A stretch of DNA of 64,000 nucleotides from Acidobacteriota bacterium (GCA_026393675.1 JAPKZQ010000015.1:62001-126000), one strand, 5' to 3'; positions 17,074 through 26,299 are shown, numbered from the stretch's first letter. Made by a program: numbers and translations. Notes: generated by a model from the letters alone, not told the origin.

Positions 17074-19338
17074 ATGAAGCGAACGATGATTATTGCAGCG
17101 TTCTTCGCCATGGGACTCCTCGTGGCGAATTCCTTCGCGGCGGCGCAGGACGCGCCGCCCACTACGAGCGGCGGCCAGGTGACTCTGGGCCTGCTCGGTG
17201 CCGGCGACATCTCCTCGTCGAAGTTCCAGGAGTACCGCGAGGTCCCGAAGGGCGTGTCGATCCCCTTCATGAATCTGTTCTCCAAGAGCAGCACGCTCGA
17301 CTTCAACCTGGTCGGGTACAACGTGCGGCAGGGAGACCAGCGCTACATGGGCTGGGCGAACCTCAGCTGGATGGATGTCGCGTTCGACTACAACCAGATC
17401 CCGCACAACATGGGCAATAACGCGCACATGATCTGGTCCGAAACGGCGCCTGGTGTGTGGAGCATGAGTCCGACGCTTCGCAAGACGTTAGCCGACGCGT
17501 CTGAATTGGTGCCGAGTGCGTCACGCACCTACGACTTCTACAATGCGCTGCTGACTCCGACATTCAACGATGCCAACCTCATCGACCTCTCGTCCCTGCG
17601 CAAGCGGGGCGACGCGGAATTCGATGTCAGCAAGGCGCTGCCCTTCGACCTGAAGTTCACCTACATGCGCGAGGTCAAGTCGGGCACGCGCGGACAGGGC
17701 GGCGGGGACATCCTCGGCGTCGTCGCTCCGGTGGTCGACGTGCCGGAGCCGCTGAACGACCTGATCCAGGACTTTGGCGTGCGCGCGGCGTACAACTTCA
17801 ACAACAAGATGGGCAACGTGCACGCCGCGTTCAACCGCAACCTGTACAACAACCGGGCCGAGACCCTCGTGCTCGACAACCCGTTCCGCCCGGCGGACGT
17901 GGTCTATACGACGACTTCGGTCCCGGGCGGCCCCGGAAGCGTCCGGTTCACCACTGCCCCCGACAACGAGGCCAGCACGTTTACGACGGGCGTCCTGTTG
18001 AAGTTCGCGCACCAGACCCGGCTCACCGGCGACGTTGCGATGGCGTCGTGGACGCAGAACGCGCAGTTCTATCCCTACACCATCAATTCGGTCGTTCTGA
18101 CGCCGGCCGGCGCGCGCGCAGACAGCACCTCGTCGCTCCAGCAGCAGTCGTTCAACGGAAAGATCAACACCACGACGCTGAACTTCGGGTTCTCGTCGCG
18201 GCCGGTCGAGGGCTTGGGCCTCCGGATGCGCTACCGCAGCTACGAGCTCAAGAACAAGACGAACCGGTTCGTGATTACCGGCGACCTGTCCCCCACGCCT
18301 GATCGAAGCTGGGGGGCCGCCGACGCTCCGAGCGTGGACGCTCCTTACGGCCACCCGACGGCACTCAACTACGACACCAAGTCGGATCGGTTCGACGCCT
18401 CGGTCAGCTACGACGTCAAGGCCCTCACCCTCGAGGGCGCATACCGTTACGCGAAGCTGACGCGCACCTACCGTGAAGCCGCGTCTGGCAAGGACAACGG
18501 CTACTCGTTCTCCGCGTTGTTCCATGCCAGCGACTGGCTGGGCTTCCGCGGCACCTACGACGAGCTCAAGCGCACGGCCAGCGACTACCCGTCGACGACG
18601 ATCGGGCTGATGGCGGACGAAGCCGAGCGCAAGACGAAGCGCACGGGCGTCGATATCGAGCTGACGCCGATGGATAGTCTCAGCTTCACCTTCGCGTACT
18701 TCCGCAAGAACGACGACTACCCGAACCGGCCTGGCCGCGTCGCCGGGAATCTCGATACCACCAGCGGTCTGCTCTTCGCGAAGTACGACACCTACACGGG
18801 CGAGTTTGAGTTCACCCCGAACGAGCGGGTCGAACTGAGCGCCTACTACACGTACGAGAAGAACCTGCAGACCAATCGATGGACCACGCTCACCAACGGC
18901 GCGATCAACAACTCGCTCCGCTACGATGGCAGCGACAAGACCAACACGTTTGGCTTGAACGCGGTCTTCCACTTTGTTCCCGAGAAGTGGACCTGCACGC
19001 TGATGGCGCGCCACCAGAAGGTGGACGGCCTCATGGGCGTCACCGCCAATCCGTCTGGCTCGTTCTATACGTCCCGCGCAACGGCGAATCCCCCGGGACC
19101 CCAGGCCATCACGGACTGGGACGACACGGAATTGACGACCATCGGGGCGCAGCTCGACTACGCGGTCGCCAAGGCATGGACGCTCGGCGCGGGCTACATG
19201 TACGAGAAGTACGACTACGCCGACGCCTACACGAGCGGCACCACGCTCATGCCGTTCAGTGTCTCTGTGTTCATGAAGGCTGACAGCGGGCCGTACAAGG
19301 CGAACGTCGTCTACACCAAGCTGACTGTCCGCTTCTAG
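17074..19338 (+). CDS. MtrB/PioB family decaheme-associated outer-membrane beta-barrel
   Basis: A 754-residue outer-membrane barrel. The signal peptide spans residues 1-24. The body consists of alternating amphipathic strands, with LDFNLVGYNVRQGDQRYMGW near residue 75 and TFNDANLIDLSSLRKRGD, resembling MtrB/PioB. The C-terminus is VVYTKLTVRF, ending in Phe as expected for BAM-dependent insertion. It would sheath the decaheme cytochrome. Shewanella MtrB carries an N-terminal CxxC; none is visible here, where only one Cys (near residue 650, WTCTL) is seen. The gene starts 3 bp after the cytochrome stop and is followed by a strong terminator, so the pair forms a complete transcription unit. Confidence 0.9.
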   Translation: MKRTMIIAAFFAMGLLVANSFAAAQDAPPTTSGGQVTLGLLGAGDISSSKFQEYREVPKGVSIPFMNLFSKSSTLDFNLVGYNVRQGDQRYMGWANLSWMDVAFDYNQIPHNMGNNAHMIWSETAPGVWSMSPTLRKTLADASELVPSASRTYDFYNALLTPTFNDANLIDLSSLRKRGDAEFDVSKALPFDLKFTYMREVKSGTRGQGGGDILGVVAPVVDVPEPLNDLIQDFGVRAAYNFNNKMGNVHAAFNRNLYNNRAETLVLDNPFRPADVVYTTTSVPGGPGSVRFTTAPDNEASTFTTGVLLKFAHQTRLTGDVAMASWTQNAQFYPYTINSVVLTPAGARADSTSSLQQQSFNGKINTTTLNFGFSSRPVEGLGLRMRYRSYELKNKTNRFVITGDLSPTPDRSWGAADAPSVDAPYGHPTALNYDTKSDRFDASVSYDVKALTLEGAYRYAKLTRTYREAASGKDNGYSFSALFHASDWLGFRGTYDELKRTASDYPSTTIGLMADEAERKTKRTGVDIELTPMDSLSFTFAYFRKNDDYPNRPGRVAGNLDTTSGLLFAKYDTYTGEFEFTPNERVELSAYYTYEKNLQTNRWTTLTNGAINNSLRYDGSDKTNTFGLNAVFHFVPEKWTCTLMARHQKVDGLMGVTANPSGSFYTSRATANPPGPQAITDWDDTELTTIGAQLDYAVAKAWTLGAGYMYEKYDYADAYTSGTTLMPFSVSVFMKADSGPYKANVVYTKLTVRF

Positions 19339-19412
19339 AATCCTGAGCTCGCGTGCGTTGCGGACCGTGTGGTTCGCAACGCTACTCGAGCCGAAGGGTA
19401 AGCAGCATCATG

Positions 19413-19452
19413 TTGAGGGCCGGCATGCGCGCCGGCCCTCAACGGTTTTTTT
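19413..19452 (+). terminator. Rho-independent terminator after the porin-cytochrome pair
   Basis: A perfect 12-bp stem, TTGAGGGCCGGC/GCCGGCCCTCAA, with loop ATGCGC is followed by CGG and seven T residues. It closes the decaheme cytochrome-barrel unit. Confidence 0.9.
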
Positions 19453-19758
19453 CCCGCGCTCCGCGGTTCCCCGCCCGCATCCCGGACAATTTTCCTCCAA
19501 TGTAGGCCGGGTCTTCAGACTCGGCACTCAGATTCTCGGAGTGCTAGTAATGTCCGTAAGTTATTGTGTAGAAACGAGATGACGGCAAACAGTATCGTCT
19601 GCCGACAGCCCTGGCACCGGGCAACAATACGATTCCGGCCAGAAAACCATTGAGATTGGGCCGTACGGGCCATAGAATCGCGCCCGGAGCCTTGAGTCCC
19701 GGGGCGGTTTGTCTGTGATCTGTCTGATTCCCCGGGCGATTTCCTGTGGTGATTGTCC
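19453..19758. other. Intergenic region upstream of the DGQHR gene, with two hairpins
   Basis: No gene recognised in about 300 bp. One small hairpin, GCACTC/GAGTGC, lies at 19524-19544. A second pairs CCCGGGG (19698-19704) with CCCCGGG (19730-19736) around a 25-base loop containing TCTGT repeats, ending 22 bp before the DGQHR start. It presumably holds that gene's promoter and leader. Confidence 0.45.
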
Positions 19759-20892
19759 ATGATCAATGTCTCTGCTATCCGGATGCAGCAGTTTGGCGTG
19801 CAGTTCTACCAGGCGTCGCTCACGGCGAAGGACATCGACAAGCTGGTGCGGTTTGAAGTGCTGACCTATGGCGAACAGCACCACCCGGCGGTGCGGGGCA
19901 AGAAGCGCGCGATCTCGACGACCAAGGTGAACTGGGATCTGCTCGAACGCCGCATCGGCGCGAGCGACAAGGCCTACCAGCGACAGATCATCCGCCGCAA
20001 GATCGACGAGCTGGTTCAGTACTTCGAGCAGTGCCGGCAGGCGCGTGATCTGCCGTCGATTCCAGGCGCCGTCATCATCTCGTGCGACGAGAAGCTCTCA
20101 TTTATCCCGGTCGAGGATGGATCGCCTCTCGGCGTTCTCAAGGTGCCCGAGCGCGAAGGCATCCTGCGCGCCATCGACGGCCAGCACCGCCTGCTGGCAA
20201 TGCACGCCGACATCGAGCGCTTTGGTCAGGAGATGTTCACGGTGCCGGCCGTGATCTTCGACCAGCTCCCCGAAGACCACATCGTGCAGATGTTCGTCAC
20301 CATCAACGCCAAGCACACGCGGCTGAACTCGTCGCACCTGGTCAGCCTGTCGGGGCGCCAACTCTACCGCGACGACAACCTTGCGGCGGCGCACGACATC
20401 GTGCGCGCGCTCAACGAACGGGACCAGTCGCCCCTTTTCATGGACATCAAACTGCTGGGTGTGGGCAAAGGCCACATCGCGCAGGCGCCGATCGCCCAGG
20501 AATTGAAGCGGCTGTTCCAGTCGGACGCCTTCGGCGGTTCCCGCAAGACGCAGGACTTCCAGGAAGAATCAAAGCGGTTCTTCGTGAACTACTTCAAGCA
20601 GATCGCGCTCGTGTTCGGCGCGGCGTGGAACGGGCGGAAGTACGCCATCAAGTCGTCCACCGCACTTCGGGCCTTCATCCGTGTCGCGCCAGACGTGGTC
20701 CGCCGCCTCGACCAGGAACACGTCGATCGGACCGACTTCCGGGCCATCGGGCGCGTGATCTCGCCATGGGGCCACCGCATCGGCGACCTCCGGTTCGAAA
20801 CCGACGGGGCCTGGAAGAAAAGCACCTCGGTCGACTCGCTCACCAAGGAATTGCGGCTGGCGCTGCAGTACCCCGAAGGCGCAATGGTGTGA
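19759..20892 (+). CDS. DGQHR domain protein (DndB-like), solitary
   Basis: A 377-residue protein with the DGQHR motif (RAIDGQHRLLAMH, residues 138-149) that defines a family including DndB, the transcriptional regulator of phosphorothioate DNA-modification genes. The following IVQMFVTINAKHTRLNSSHLVSL matches the family's second conserved block. The N-terminus (TYGEQHHPAVRGKKRAISTTKV) and the C-terminal half look like a complete protein. No dndC/D/E, dptFGH, HerA or nuclease gene lies beside it, so a DNA-modification role is not supported by context. A TTG start 2 codons earlier is possible; ATG 19759 is preferred. Its 3' end converges on the DUF2339 gene across a hairpin repeat. Confidence 0.8.
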   Translation: MINVSAIRMQQFGVQFYQASLTAKDIDKLVRFEVLTYGEQHHPAVRGKKRAISTTKVNWDLLERRIGASDKAYQRQIIRRKIDELVQYFEQCRQARDLPSIPGAVIISCDEKLSFIPVEDGSPLGVLKVPEREGILRAIDGQHRLLAMHADIERFGQEMFTVPAVIFDQLPEDHIVQMFVTINAKHTRLNSSHLVSLSGRQLYRDDNLAAAHDIVRALNERDQSPLFMDIKLLGVGKGHIAQAPIAQELKRLFQSDAFGGSRKTQDFQEESKRFFVNYFKQIALVFGAAWNGRKYAIKSSTALRAFIRVAPDVVRRLDQEHVDRTDFRAIGRVISPWGHRIGDLRFETDGAWKKSTSVDSLTKELRLALQYPEGAMV

Positions 20893-20893
20893 G

Positions 20894-20971
20894 GGAAGGG
20901 ATTGGGGATTAGGGATTGGGGATTGGTTTCCGTCGTCGCTAACCCCTAATCGCTAACCCCTAATCCCTTCC
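20894..20971. repeat. Heptamer-repeat hairpin between convergent genes
   Basis: Starting 2 bp after the DGQHR stop, the left arm (20894-20926) is built from 7-bp units GGATTRG. The right arm (20939-20971) consists of CTAACCC/CTAATCG units. The arms are equal in length (33 bp) and imperfectly complementary, around a 12-base loop. It probably serves as a bidirectional terminator. A close relative lies at 50958-51039. Confidence 0.75.
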
Positions 20972-20982
20972 GCCGAGGCCTC

Positions 20983-23298
20983 CTACGTGTCATTCTCGAG
21001 AATCAGGCCTCGGTACCGCTGGTACAGCCATGCACCGAGCAGGAGCGCCAGCCCCAGGCCGATAAAGCCGATGATGCGGTAGATACCGCCAAGCACCGAC
21101 AGGTCAAACAGGAACACCTTGCCTATGGTGAGCGCCAGAAGTGCGATGGCCAGGTAGCGCACCGGCGCGTACCGGCGGTTGATCCCGACGATGATGAGCG
21201 CCGTCCCGTAGAGGGCCCACGCAATCGAGAGTGAGGCGAGCCGCGCCAGGTCGGCCGTGGCGTCCTCGGCCGCCCGTGTCCGCCAGTAGAAGCTGATCTC
21301 GGTCGAGATGAGGAGCACCGTCAACACGTTGGCCGCGATAATCGACATGCCGATCTCGGGCGCCGCGTGATCGCTCATGTCGGCACCTCCACGCTTGTGA
21401 ATGTAGGCCAGCGCGTAGCAGGCGGCCACCACCACGAGCGTAACGCCAAATCGGGAGTTGAAGACCGGAGTGAACCCGGCCGCAGCATCGAAGAACCCAA
21501 GCGACATCAGCCGGACCGTCGTGCCCGCCAGCAGCAGTACTCCGCCCAGGCGCATCCAGTCGCGTCTGGCCCGCAACCCGACCCACACCACCGCCACCGA
21601 TTCCACGGTCCAGCCAACAATCTTCATCCAGTCGTCGAACTCCAGGCCGATGGCGAAGCCGACAAAGGCGAATCCGAGCGCCAGGCTGTTGGGGCCGGCA
21701 TCACCGGTGAGCGCGCCGAAGTACCACGCCATGCCGAAATGCCACAGCGCGAGACCGAGCGCTAGAGACGAAGTCATTTGCGGAGCGAAGGCGTTGACAA
21801 TCAGATACGCCCCGCCAAACAGCGCCAAGCCGTTGGCGTGGAACAGCACCAGATCGGCGATCGGCCACGGTTCTTCGCCCTTTCGGCTGATCCGCTCGCC
21901 CTGCGCAATCAAGTGCATGCTGTACATCGCCAGCAGCACCACGACGCTGCCGAGGCGCCAGCCCGGCGTCGTGTGCCCTGCTACCCAGTACAGGAACACC
22001 GGTGCCGTCGCGGCAAACACCGCCAGCCTGACCCACGCCCTGTTGAGCTTCACGCTGGCGAGCACGCCGGCCAGCGTCACCAGCATCAGGTAGACGAGCA
22101 GCGGCAATGAGTGCGGCAGCAGGTTGTTGAGCGACGCCACGTGATAAGCAATCGGCGCCGTCCACAGCACCGTCGCGACGACGTCGCTGTTCTCGGTGCG
22201 CGCGCGCTCCGATACCCGAAGCATGTAGGCGAACATCCCGCAGAAGAGCGTCAGGAACACCTCGGTCGTCACGTACTTGTCGGGCGTGTAGTACCGCGCC
22301 GCCCAGGCGCCAAACGTGAGAAACGTCAGCAGGTAGCTCGCTAGATTCACGATCGGCCACTGCCGGCGTTGGGCCAGGAACATGGCCCCGGCGACCAGGA
22401 TCGCGTCGTAGGTGAGCAGCACCACCTGCGCATCCTCGTTGCGGCCGACCAGGAAGGGCGTCAGAAAACCGCCCAGCACGGCCACAAATGCGAGGCCCTG
22501 TGAACTCTTGCGATCCGCAACGAGAGCGGCGCCGGCGGTGATGGCGACCATCAACCCGAACGCCACTGGTTGCACGATGAGACCGTAGAAGTTGAACGCC
22601 GCGTAGGTCGAGAAGTACAGCGCGACAAACCCGCCGCCCGCCACGATCTCCCCGTAGAGGCGGTATCCCCTGCGCGAGATCGCCAGCCCGCCAACGACCA
22701 TGCCGACCCCGATCACGCCTCCCAACACGACGCGCGTCGTCTCGTTGATCCACTCGTTGTCGAAGGCGTACTTGATGAAGAACCCCAGCCCCAGCAATAG
22801 CGCGGCCATGCCCACGTACAGCAGCCAGTGTCCGCCGATCCTGGTTTCAAGCGTGTCGCGTGCACTGTCGGCCTCGGCCGAGGGTGCCGGGCGCGCGGCG
22901 TCAGCCTCAGGCGCGGAGCCGCCGGGCGGCAGAATCGAACCGCCCGACGTTGAGGGCTCGGCCGACGACGCATAGGCGCGGACGGCCACTGAGGCTTCGG
23001 CGAAGGGATCGTGCACGACAACAGGCGATGCGACGGCCGTGGGCCCCGACGGAAGTGCAGTGGACGCTGCGCCGGCCAGTTCCGTCTTGAGCTGGTGCAG
23101 CATGGAGCGAATCCGCTCCACAGCGGAGCCGGTACGCGTCAGCTCGGCGCGCAGTTCATTCAGTTCGTTCCTCAGGCGCTGCGTTCTGAGAAAGGTCAGC
23201 ACGGGCACGACAAGCGTGATGAAAGCGAGAATAGCGACGAAGATCAGCCCGGTCAGCGCGCGCATCACTTGGTCCATAGTGGGGGCATCCAGCCCCAT
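20983..23298 (-). CDS. DUF2339 polytopic membrane protein
   Basis: A 771-residue inner-membrane protein of the DUF2339 family. Residues 11-35 form a first membrane segment, followed by a predicted coiled coil (RTQRLRNELNELRAELTRT), and a disordered Pro/Ser/Ala stretch (about residues 85-145). The family hallmark IGGHWLLYVGMAALLLGLGFF leads into some 25 further transmembrane helices ending near YQRYRGLILENDT. Function is unknown; some authors suspect transport or cell-envelope roles. Met1 at 23298 and Met8 at 23277 are both possible starts. No operon partner: the upstream neighbour is separated by a terminator. Confidence 0.87.
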   Translation of the reverse strand: MGLDAPTMDQVMRALTGLIFVAILAFITLVVPVLTFLRTQRLRNELNELRAELTRTGSAVERIRSMLHQLKTELAGAASTALPSGPTAVASPVVVHDPFAEASVAVRAYASSAEPSTSGGSILPPGGSAPEADAARPAPSAEADSARDTLETRIGGHWLLYVGMAALLLGLGFFIKYAFDNEWINETTRVVLGGVIGVGMVVGGLAISRRGYRLYGEIVAGGGFVALYFSTYAAFNFYGLIVQPVAFGLMVAITAGAALVADRKSSQGLAFVAVLGGFLTPFLVGRNEDAQVVLLTYDAILVAGAMFLAQRRQWPIVNLASYLLTFLTFGAWAARYYTPDKYVTTEVFLTLFCGMFAYMLRVSERARTENSDVVATVLWTAPIAYHVASLNNLLPHSLPLLVYLMLVTLAGVLASVKLNRAWVRLAVFAATAPVFLYWVAGHTTPGWRLGSVVVLLAMYSMHLIAQGERISRKGEEPWPIADLVLFHANGLALFGGAYLIVNAFAPQMTSSLALGLALWHFGMAWYFGALTGDAGPNSLALGFAFVGFAIGLEFDDWMKIVGWTVESVAVVWVGLRARRDWMRLGGVLLLAGTTVRLMSLGFFDAAAGFTPVFNSRFGVTLVVVAACYALAYIHKRGGADMSDHAAPEIGMSIIAANVLTVLLISTEISFYWRTRAAEDATADLARLASLSIAWALYGTALIIVGINRRYAPVRYLAIALLALTIGKVFLFDLSVLGGIYRIIGFIGLGLALLLGAWLYQRYRGLILENDT

Positions 23299-23419
23299 TC
23301 GGGCGTGTTCAGCGTAGACGATACGCTTCTGGATCGTGAATGTCGTGGGCCAACTGTGAAGAAGGGTGAAAAAAGATACGGCGGGGAAGTAGACGGGATT
23401 CGGGGTTCGGAAATCAGAG

Positions 23420-23478
23420 GCAAGGAGTAAGAAGCAAGAAAGAGAGAAAGGCAGGGGCGCGGTTCGTCACGCCCCTGC
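23420..23478 (-). terminator. Terminator for the coiled-coil protein gene, with heptamer repeats
   Basis: On the minus strand a perfect 9-bp stem (GCAGGGGCG/CGCCCCTGC, 23451-23478) follows the stop of the gene ending at 23490. It is succeeded by a pyrimidine-rich tract that on the + strand reads GAAAGAGAGAAAG and then 7-bp units GCAAGGA, GTAAGAA, GCAAGAA (23420-23440). The heptamer recurs near 54.5 and 57.9 kb. Confidence 0.6.
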
Positions 23479-23489
23479 ACGATCGTCAC

Positions 23490-24311
23490 CTATCGTTTCG
23501 TGAGTTCCCCGAGCCAGGTCTTCGCAAACGCCCGCGTGGCCTCTACCGTTTCGCGGCCGGCGCGGTAGCAGAGCTTCCATTCCGACGGCTTCTCTTCGTA
23601 CCGCTGGTCGGAAAAAGTCATCCTGCCTATCGGGTTTTTCGTGAGTTTCGCCGCGTAGTCCACGTCGGCGGACACGTCGAGAAACTGCTGAAGCCGACGG
23701 GCGACCAGCACGGATCCGTCGGCGGGGTAGTCCTTTTCCCACTCGGCGAGGCGTGCCTTGTACTGGTCCTGGGTGTTCTTGTCTTCCGCCGCGACCCTCT
23801 CCTTGACCATTGCCTGCGCATCCGGGTCCGTTGAGAATCTTTGGAGATCCCCCTCCAGTTGCTTGATGTACACTTCCTGGTCCTTGCGCTCATCCGGTGG
23901 CAGCAGCGCGAGCTTCTTCTTCTCCTCCTCGATATTTCGGCGCTGCTCGTCCATCTGCGCCTTGACCTGCTGATCGGGGGTCCCCTTCGATGCGGGGGCG
24001 CCGGGTTTGGTATTTTGGCGCGCCGCTGCGTAAGTCGTCTTGAACTCCGCCGAGCCGACGAAGCTCTTCACCCACGTGAGCCCTTCAACCACGAGCGCCG
24101 CGCGCGCGGCGGGCGGTGCCGCCATCACGGCCTTGGCGGCCAGGTAGAACGGGACGTTCCCTCCGACGAAGGCCTGCACCGACTCGGTCTTCGCTTGCGC
24201 CTGTGTGACACCCAACCGGGTCCACAGGTCGGCGGCCCAGGCCACGCCGACCCACACCGCGACGACCACCGCGCCGCCAGCCAGCCATTTCACTATTCGA
24301 CCCTGCGTCAT
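23490..24311 (-). CDS. Hypothetical membrane-anchored coiled-coil protein
   Basis: A 273-residue protein that I do not recognise. It has an N-terminal membrane segment or uncleaved signal (residues 8-26, WLAGGAVVVAVWVGVAWAA). The middle, about residues 105-185, is charged and helical (QMDEQRRNIEEEKKKLALL, DKNTQDQYKARLAEWEKDY), probably a coiled coil. A small C-terminal globular part has TFSDQRYEEKPSEWKLCYRAGRE. GGAGAACCGC precedes the ATG, a good ribosome-binding site. It lies downstream of argJ on the same strand but 183 bp away. Nothing links it to arginine synthesis. It may be lineage-specific. Confidence 0.65.
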   Translation of the reverse strand: MTQGRIVKWLAGGAVVVAVWVGVAWAADLWTRLGVTQAQAKTESVQAFVGGNVPFYLAAKAVMAAPPAARAALVVEGLTWVKSFVGSAEFKTTYAAARQNTKPGAPASKGTPDQQVKAQMDEQRRNIEEEKKKLALLPPDERKDQEVYIKQLEGDLQRFSTDPDAQAMVKERVAAEDKNTQDQYKARLAEWEKDYPADGSVLVARRLQQFLDVSADVDYAAKLTKNPIGRMTFSDQRYEEKPSEWKLCYRAGRETVEATRAFAKTWLGELTKR

Positions 24312-24494
24312 GTGCGGTTCTCCTCTTGCATGTTGCAGCCGGAAGCTAATGCCTCACCAGTTCCACACGGCGGTTCTTCGCCCGACCATCTTCGATGTCG
24401 TTCGATGCGACTGGGGCGCGACGGCGGCTGTCCGCCTAGTGTAAACGATGAGGTGGGCCTGCGACAGGGGCGAACGCGATGAATCGCGCGGGGG

Positions 24495-25727
24495 CTACGT
24501 CCGATACTCCGCATTGATCTTGACGTATTCCGCGCTGAGGTCGCACGTCCAGACGGTGGCCGTGAAGGGCCCTCCGCCGCCGAGGTTGACCTCGATCTCG
24601 ATCTCGCTGCCCGTCAGGTAGGTGGCCGCCTCCGGCGCGCGGTCGTCGTACGGGACGCCGTCGCTGAAAAGCACAATTGGCCCAACGCGGACCTGCGCGC
24701 GCTCGATGTCGAATGCGACACCGGCCCGGCCCGCCGCCGCGACCAACCGGCCCCAATTCGGATCGCCTCCGTGGATCGCGGTTTTCACGAGCAGCGAATT
24801 GGCGATCACCTGGGCCGCCCGTTTGGCGTCCTCCGGGCTTGCGGCCCCGCTCGCGGTGATCGACACCAGCTTGGTGGCGCCCTCGCCTCCGCGCACGATC
24901 GCGCGCGCCAGCGTGCCGCATACCTCGATGAGCCCGGCCACGAGCGCCTGATACAAACCGTCATCGACGACAACCGTGCTACTCCCGCTCGCGAGCAGGA
25001 AGACGGTGTCATTGGTCGATGTGTCACCGTCGACGCTGATCGCGTTGAACGTGACCTCGACCGCGTCTACCAGTGCACGTCGCAGGACTGACGGATCGAC
25101 CAGGGCATCGGTCGTCACAAATCCGAGCATCGTCGCCATGTGCGGCTCGATCATGCCGGCGCCCTTCGCGATCCCGCCGACATGAAACGCACCAGCGGGC
25201 GTGGTCACCCTGACCGCGGTTTCCTTCGGCTCGCGATCCGTCGTCATGATGGCAAGCGCCGCCTCATGATGGGCGCCACGGGAGAGCGCCCCGGCGGCCC
25301 TCGCCGCGCCTTTTCTGATCTTATCGACATCGAGTTGCACGCCGATCACGCCCGTCGAGGCGACCAGCACCTGCTCGGCCCGACAGCCGATCGCCGAAGC
25401 GACGAAATCGGCCGAGCTGCGGGCGACGGCCAGCCCTTCAGGCCCGGTGCAGGCGTTCGCGCATCCGCTATTGACGATGATGGCCGAGGCGTAGCCGCCG
25501 GATGCGGCGAGATGCTCGCGCGACACCAGCACGGGAGCGGCCTGGGCCTTGTTGGTCGTAAAGACACCGGCGGCCGATGCCTCGGCGTCCGAAACGATCA
25601 GCGCGAGATCAAGCCCCCCGGCCTTCTTGATGCCGGACGCGCAGGCCGCGACGCGAAAGCCAGCGGGCGCGGTGACGCCGCCCGGAACGTGGTTGATGGT
25701 GACACCGGGCGGGACGACGCTCTTCAC
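24495..25727 (-). CDS. argJ: Bifunctional glutamate N-acetyltransferase / amino-acid acetyltransferase ArgJ
   Basis: This 410-residue enzyme transfers acetyl from N-acetylornithine to glutamate (and may also use acetyl-CoA), recycling the acetyl group in arginine synthesis. Start: GTG at 25725-25727, overlapping the upstream TGA as GTGA; the conserved protein begins there (VPGGVTAPAGF). The autoprocessing site is in GMIEPHMATMLGFVTTDA; cleavage would occur between the Ala and Thr of MAT. The conserved DGDTSTNDT and C-terminal GGDPNWGR follow. It is the last gene of the argC-B-D-NAGS-J cluster, translationally coupled to the GNAT gene. Members that make N-acetylglutamate themselves would overlap in function with the adjacent acetyltransferase. 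Confidence 0.93.
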   Translation of the reverse strand: MKSVVPPGVTINHVPGGVTAPAGFRVAACASGIKKAGGLDLALIVSDAEASAAGVFTTNKAQAAPVLVSREHLAASGGYASAIIVNSGCANACTGPEGLAVARSSADFVASAIGCRAEQVLVASTGVIGVQLDVDKIRKGAARAAGALSRGAHHEAALAIMTTDREPKETAVRVTTPAGAFHVGGIAKGAGMIEPHMATMLGFVTTDALVDPSVLRRALVDAVEVTFNAISVDGDTSTNDTVFLLASGSSTVVVDDGLYQALVAGLIEVCGTLARAIVRGGEGATKLVSITASGAASPEDAKRAAQVIANSLLVKTAIHGGDPNWGRLVAAAGRAGVAFDIERAQVRVGPIVLFSDGVPYDDRAPEAATYLTGSEIEIEVNLGGGGPFTATVWTCDLSAEYVKINAEYRT

Positions 25728-26299
25728 GAGAAGATCTCCGTCGTGGTCGCGGGCGTGGGAAACCGGCCGACCTGCGTATCGACCATCGCGTACTGGCCAC
25801 ACTTCTGAAAGAGCGCGCAACTCCAGCAATCGGCCGACACCTTCTCGGGCAACCAGAAGTGCGGCACGATTGAGAATCCCAGCCTGACGAAGAAACGCGG
25901 GTCGTGTGTAAACGCGCACAGCGTCCTGTAGTGACCCCCACGCGCACGGCGGCGCAGCTCGTCGATGACCATCCGGCCCACACCAAGCCCGCGCGCCGCC
26001 TCGTCGACGACAAGTGACCGTACTTCGGCGACGCTGCGGCTGAGCGGGGCCAGTTCGGCGCAGGCGAGCACGGTGCCATCCTTGATGGCGACGACGAAGC
26101 GGGAGGCGTGCGTCGCGATGTCGCCGAGCGAGCGGGGCAGCAGGTGTCCGGCCTGCTGGTAGCGCGCGATCAGATCGTGGATGAACGGCGCATCAGTCGC
26201 CACGGCCCGGCGCCCGTCGAGCGTGTCGGTCTTCGGAAGCGGTTGCATCCCGGGCGTCGCGGCCTGCAGCACAGGGACGTGGATGGGAAGCATGATCAT
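25724..26299 (-). CDS. GNAT acetyltransferase, probable N-acetylglutamate synthase (short ArgA-like)
   Basis: A 191-residue GNAT-fold protein. The acetyl-CoA site is visible as VRSLVVDEAARGLGVGRMVIDEL; the C-terminal part has FFVRLGFSIVPHFWLPEKV, then a cysteine group DCWSCALFQKC. Position and length fit short N-acetylglutamate synthases, which make the first intermediate of arginine synthesis from acetyl-CoA and glutamate. The start MIMLPIH at 26299 follows AAGGAGACGGC; the upstream frame is not GNAT-like. It lies between argD (119-bp gap) and argJ (4-bp overlap). The Cys group (CxxCx5C) may bind zinc; I see this as inference. It could also act on another amino acid. Confidence 0.8.
   Translation of the reverse strand: MIMLPIHVPVLQAATPGMQPLPKTDTLDGRRAVATDAPFIHDLIARYQQAGHLLPRSLGDIATHASRFVVAIKDGTVLACAELAPLSRSVAEVRSLVVDEAARGLGVGRMVIDELRRRARGGHYRTLCAFTHDPRFFVRLGFSIVPHFWLPEKVSADCWSCALFQKCGQYAMVDTQVGRFPTPATTTEIFS

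Noticed and set aside
20894-20971. CRISPR-like or telomere-like repeat
   Set aside because: Units are 7 bp, degenerate, without spacers, and are arranged as two complementary arms; not a CRISPR array.
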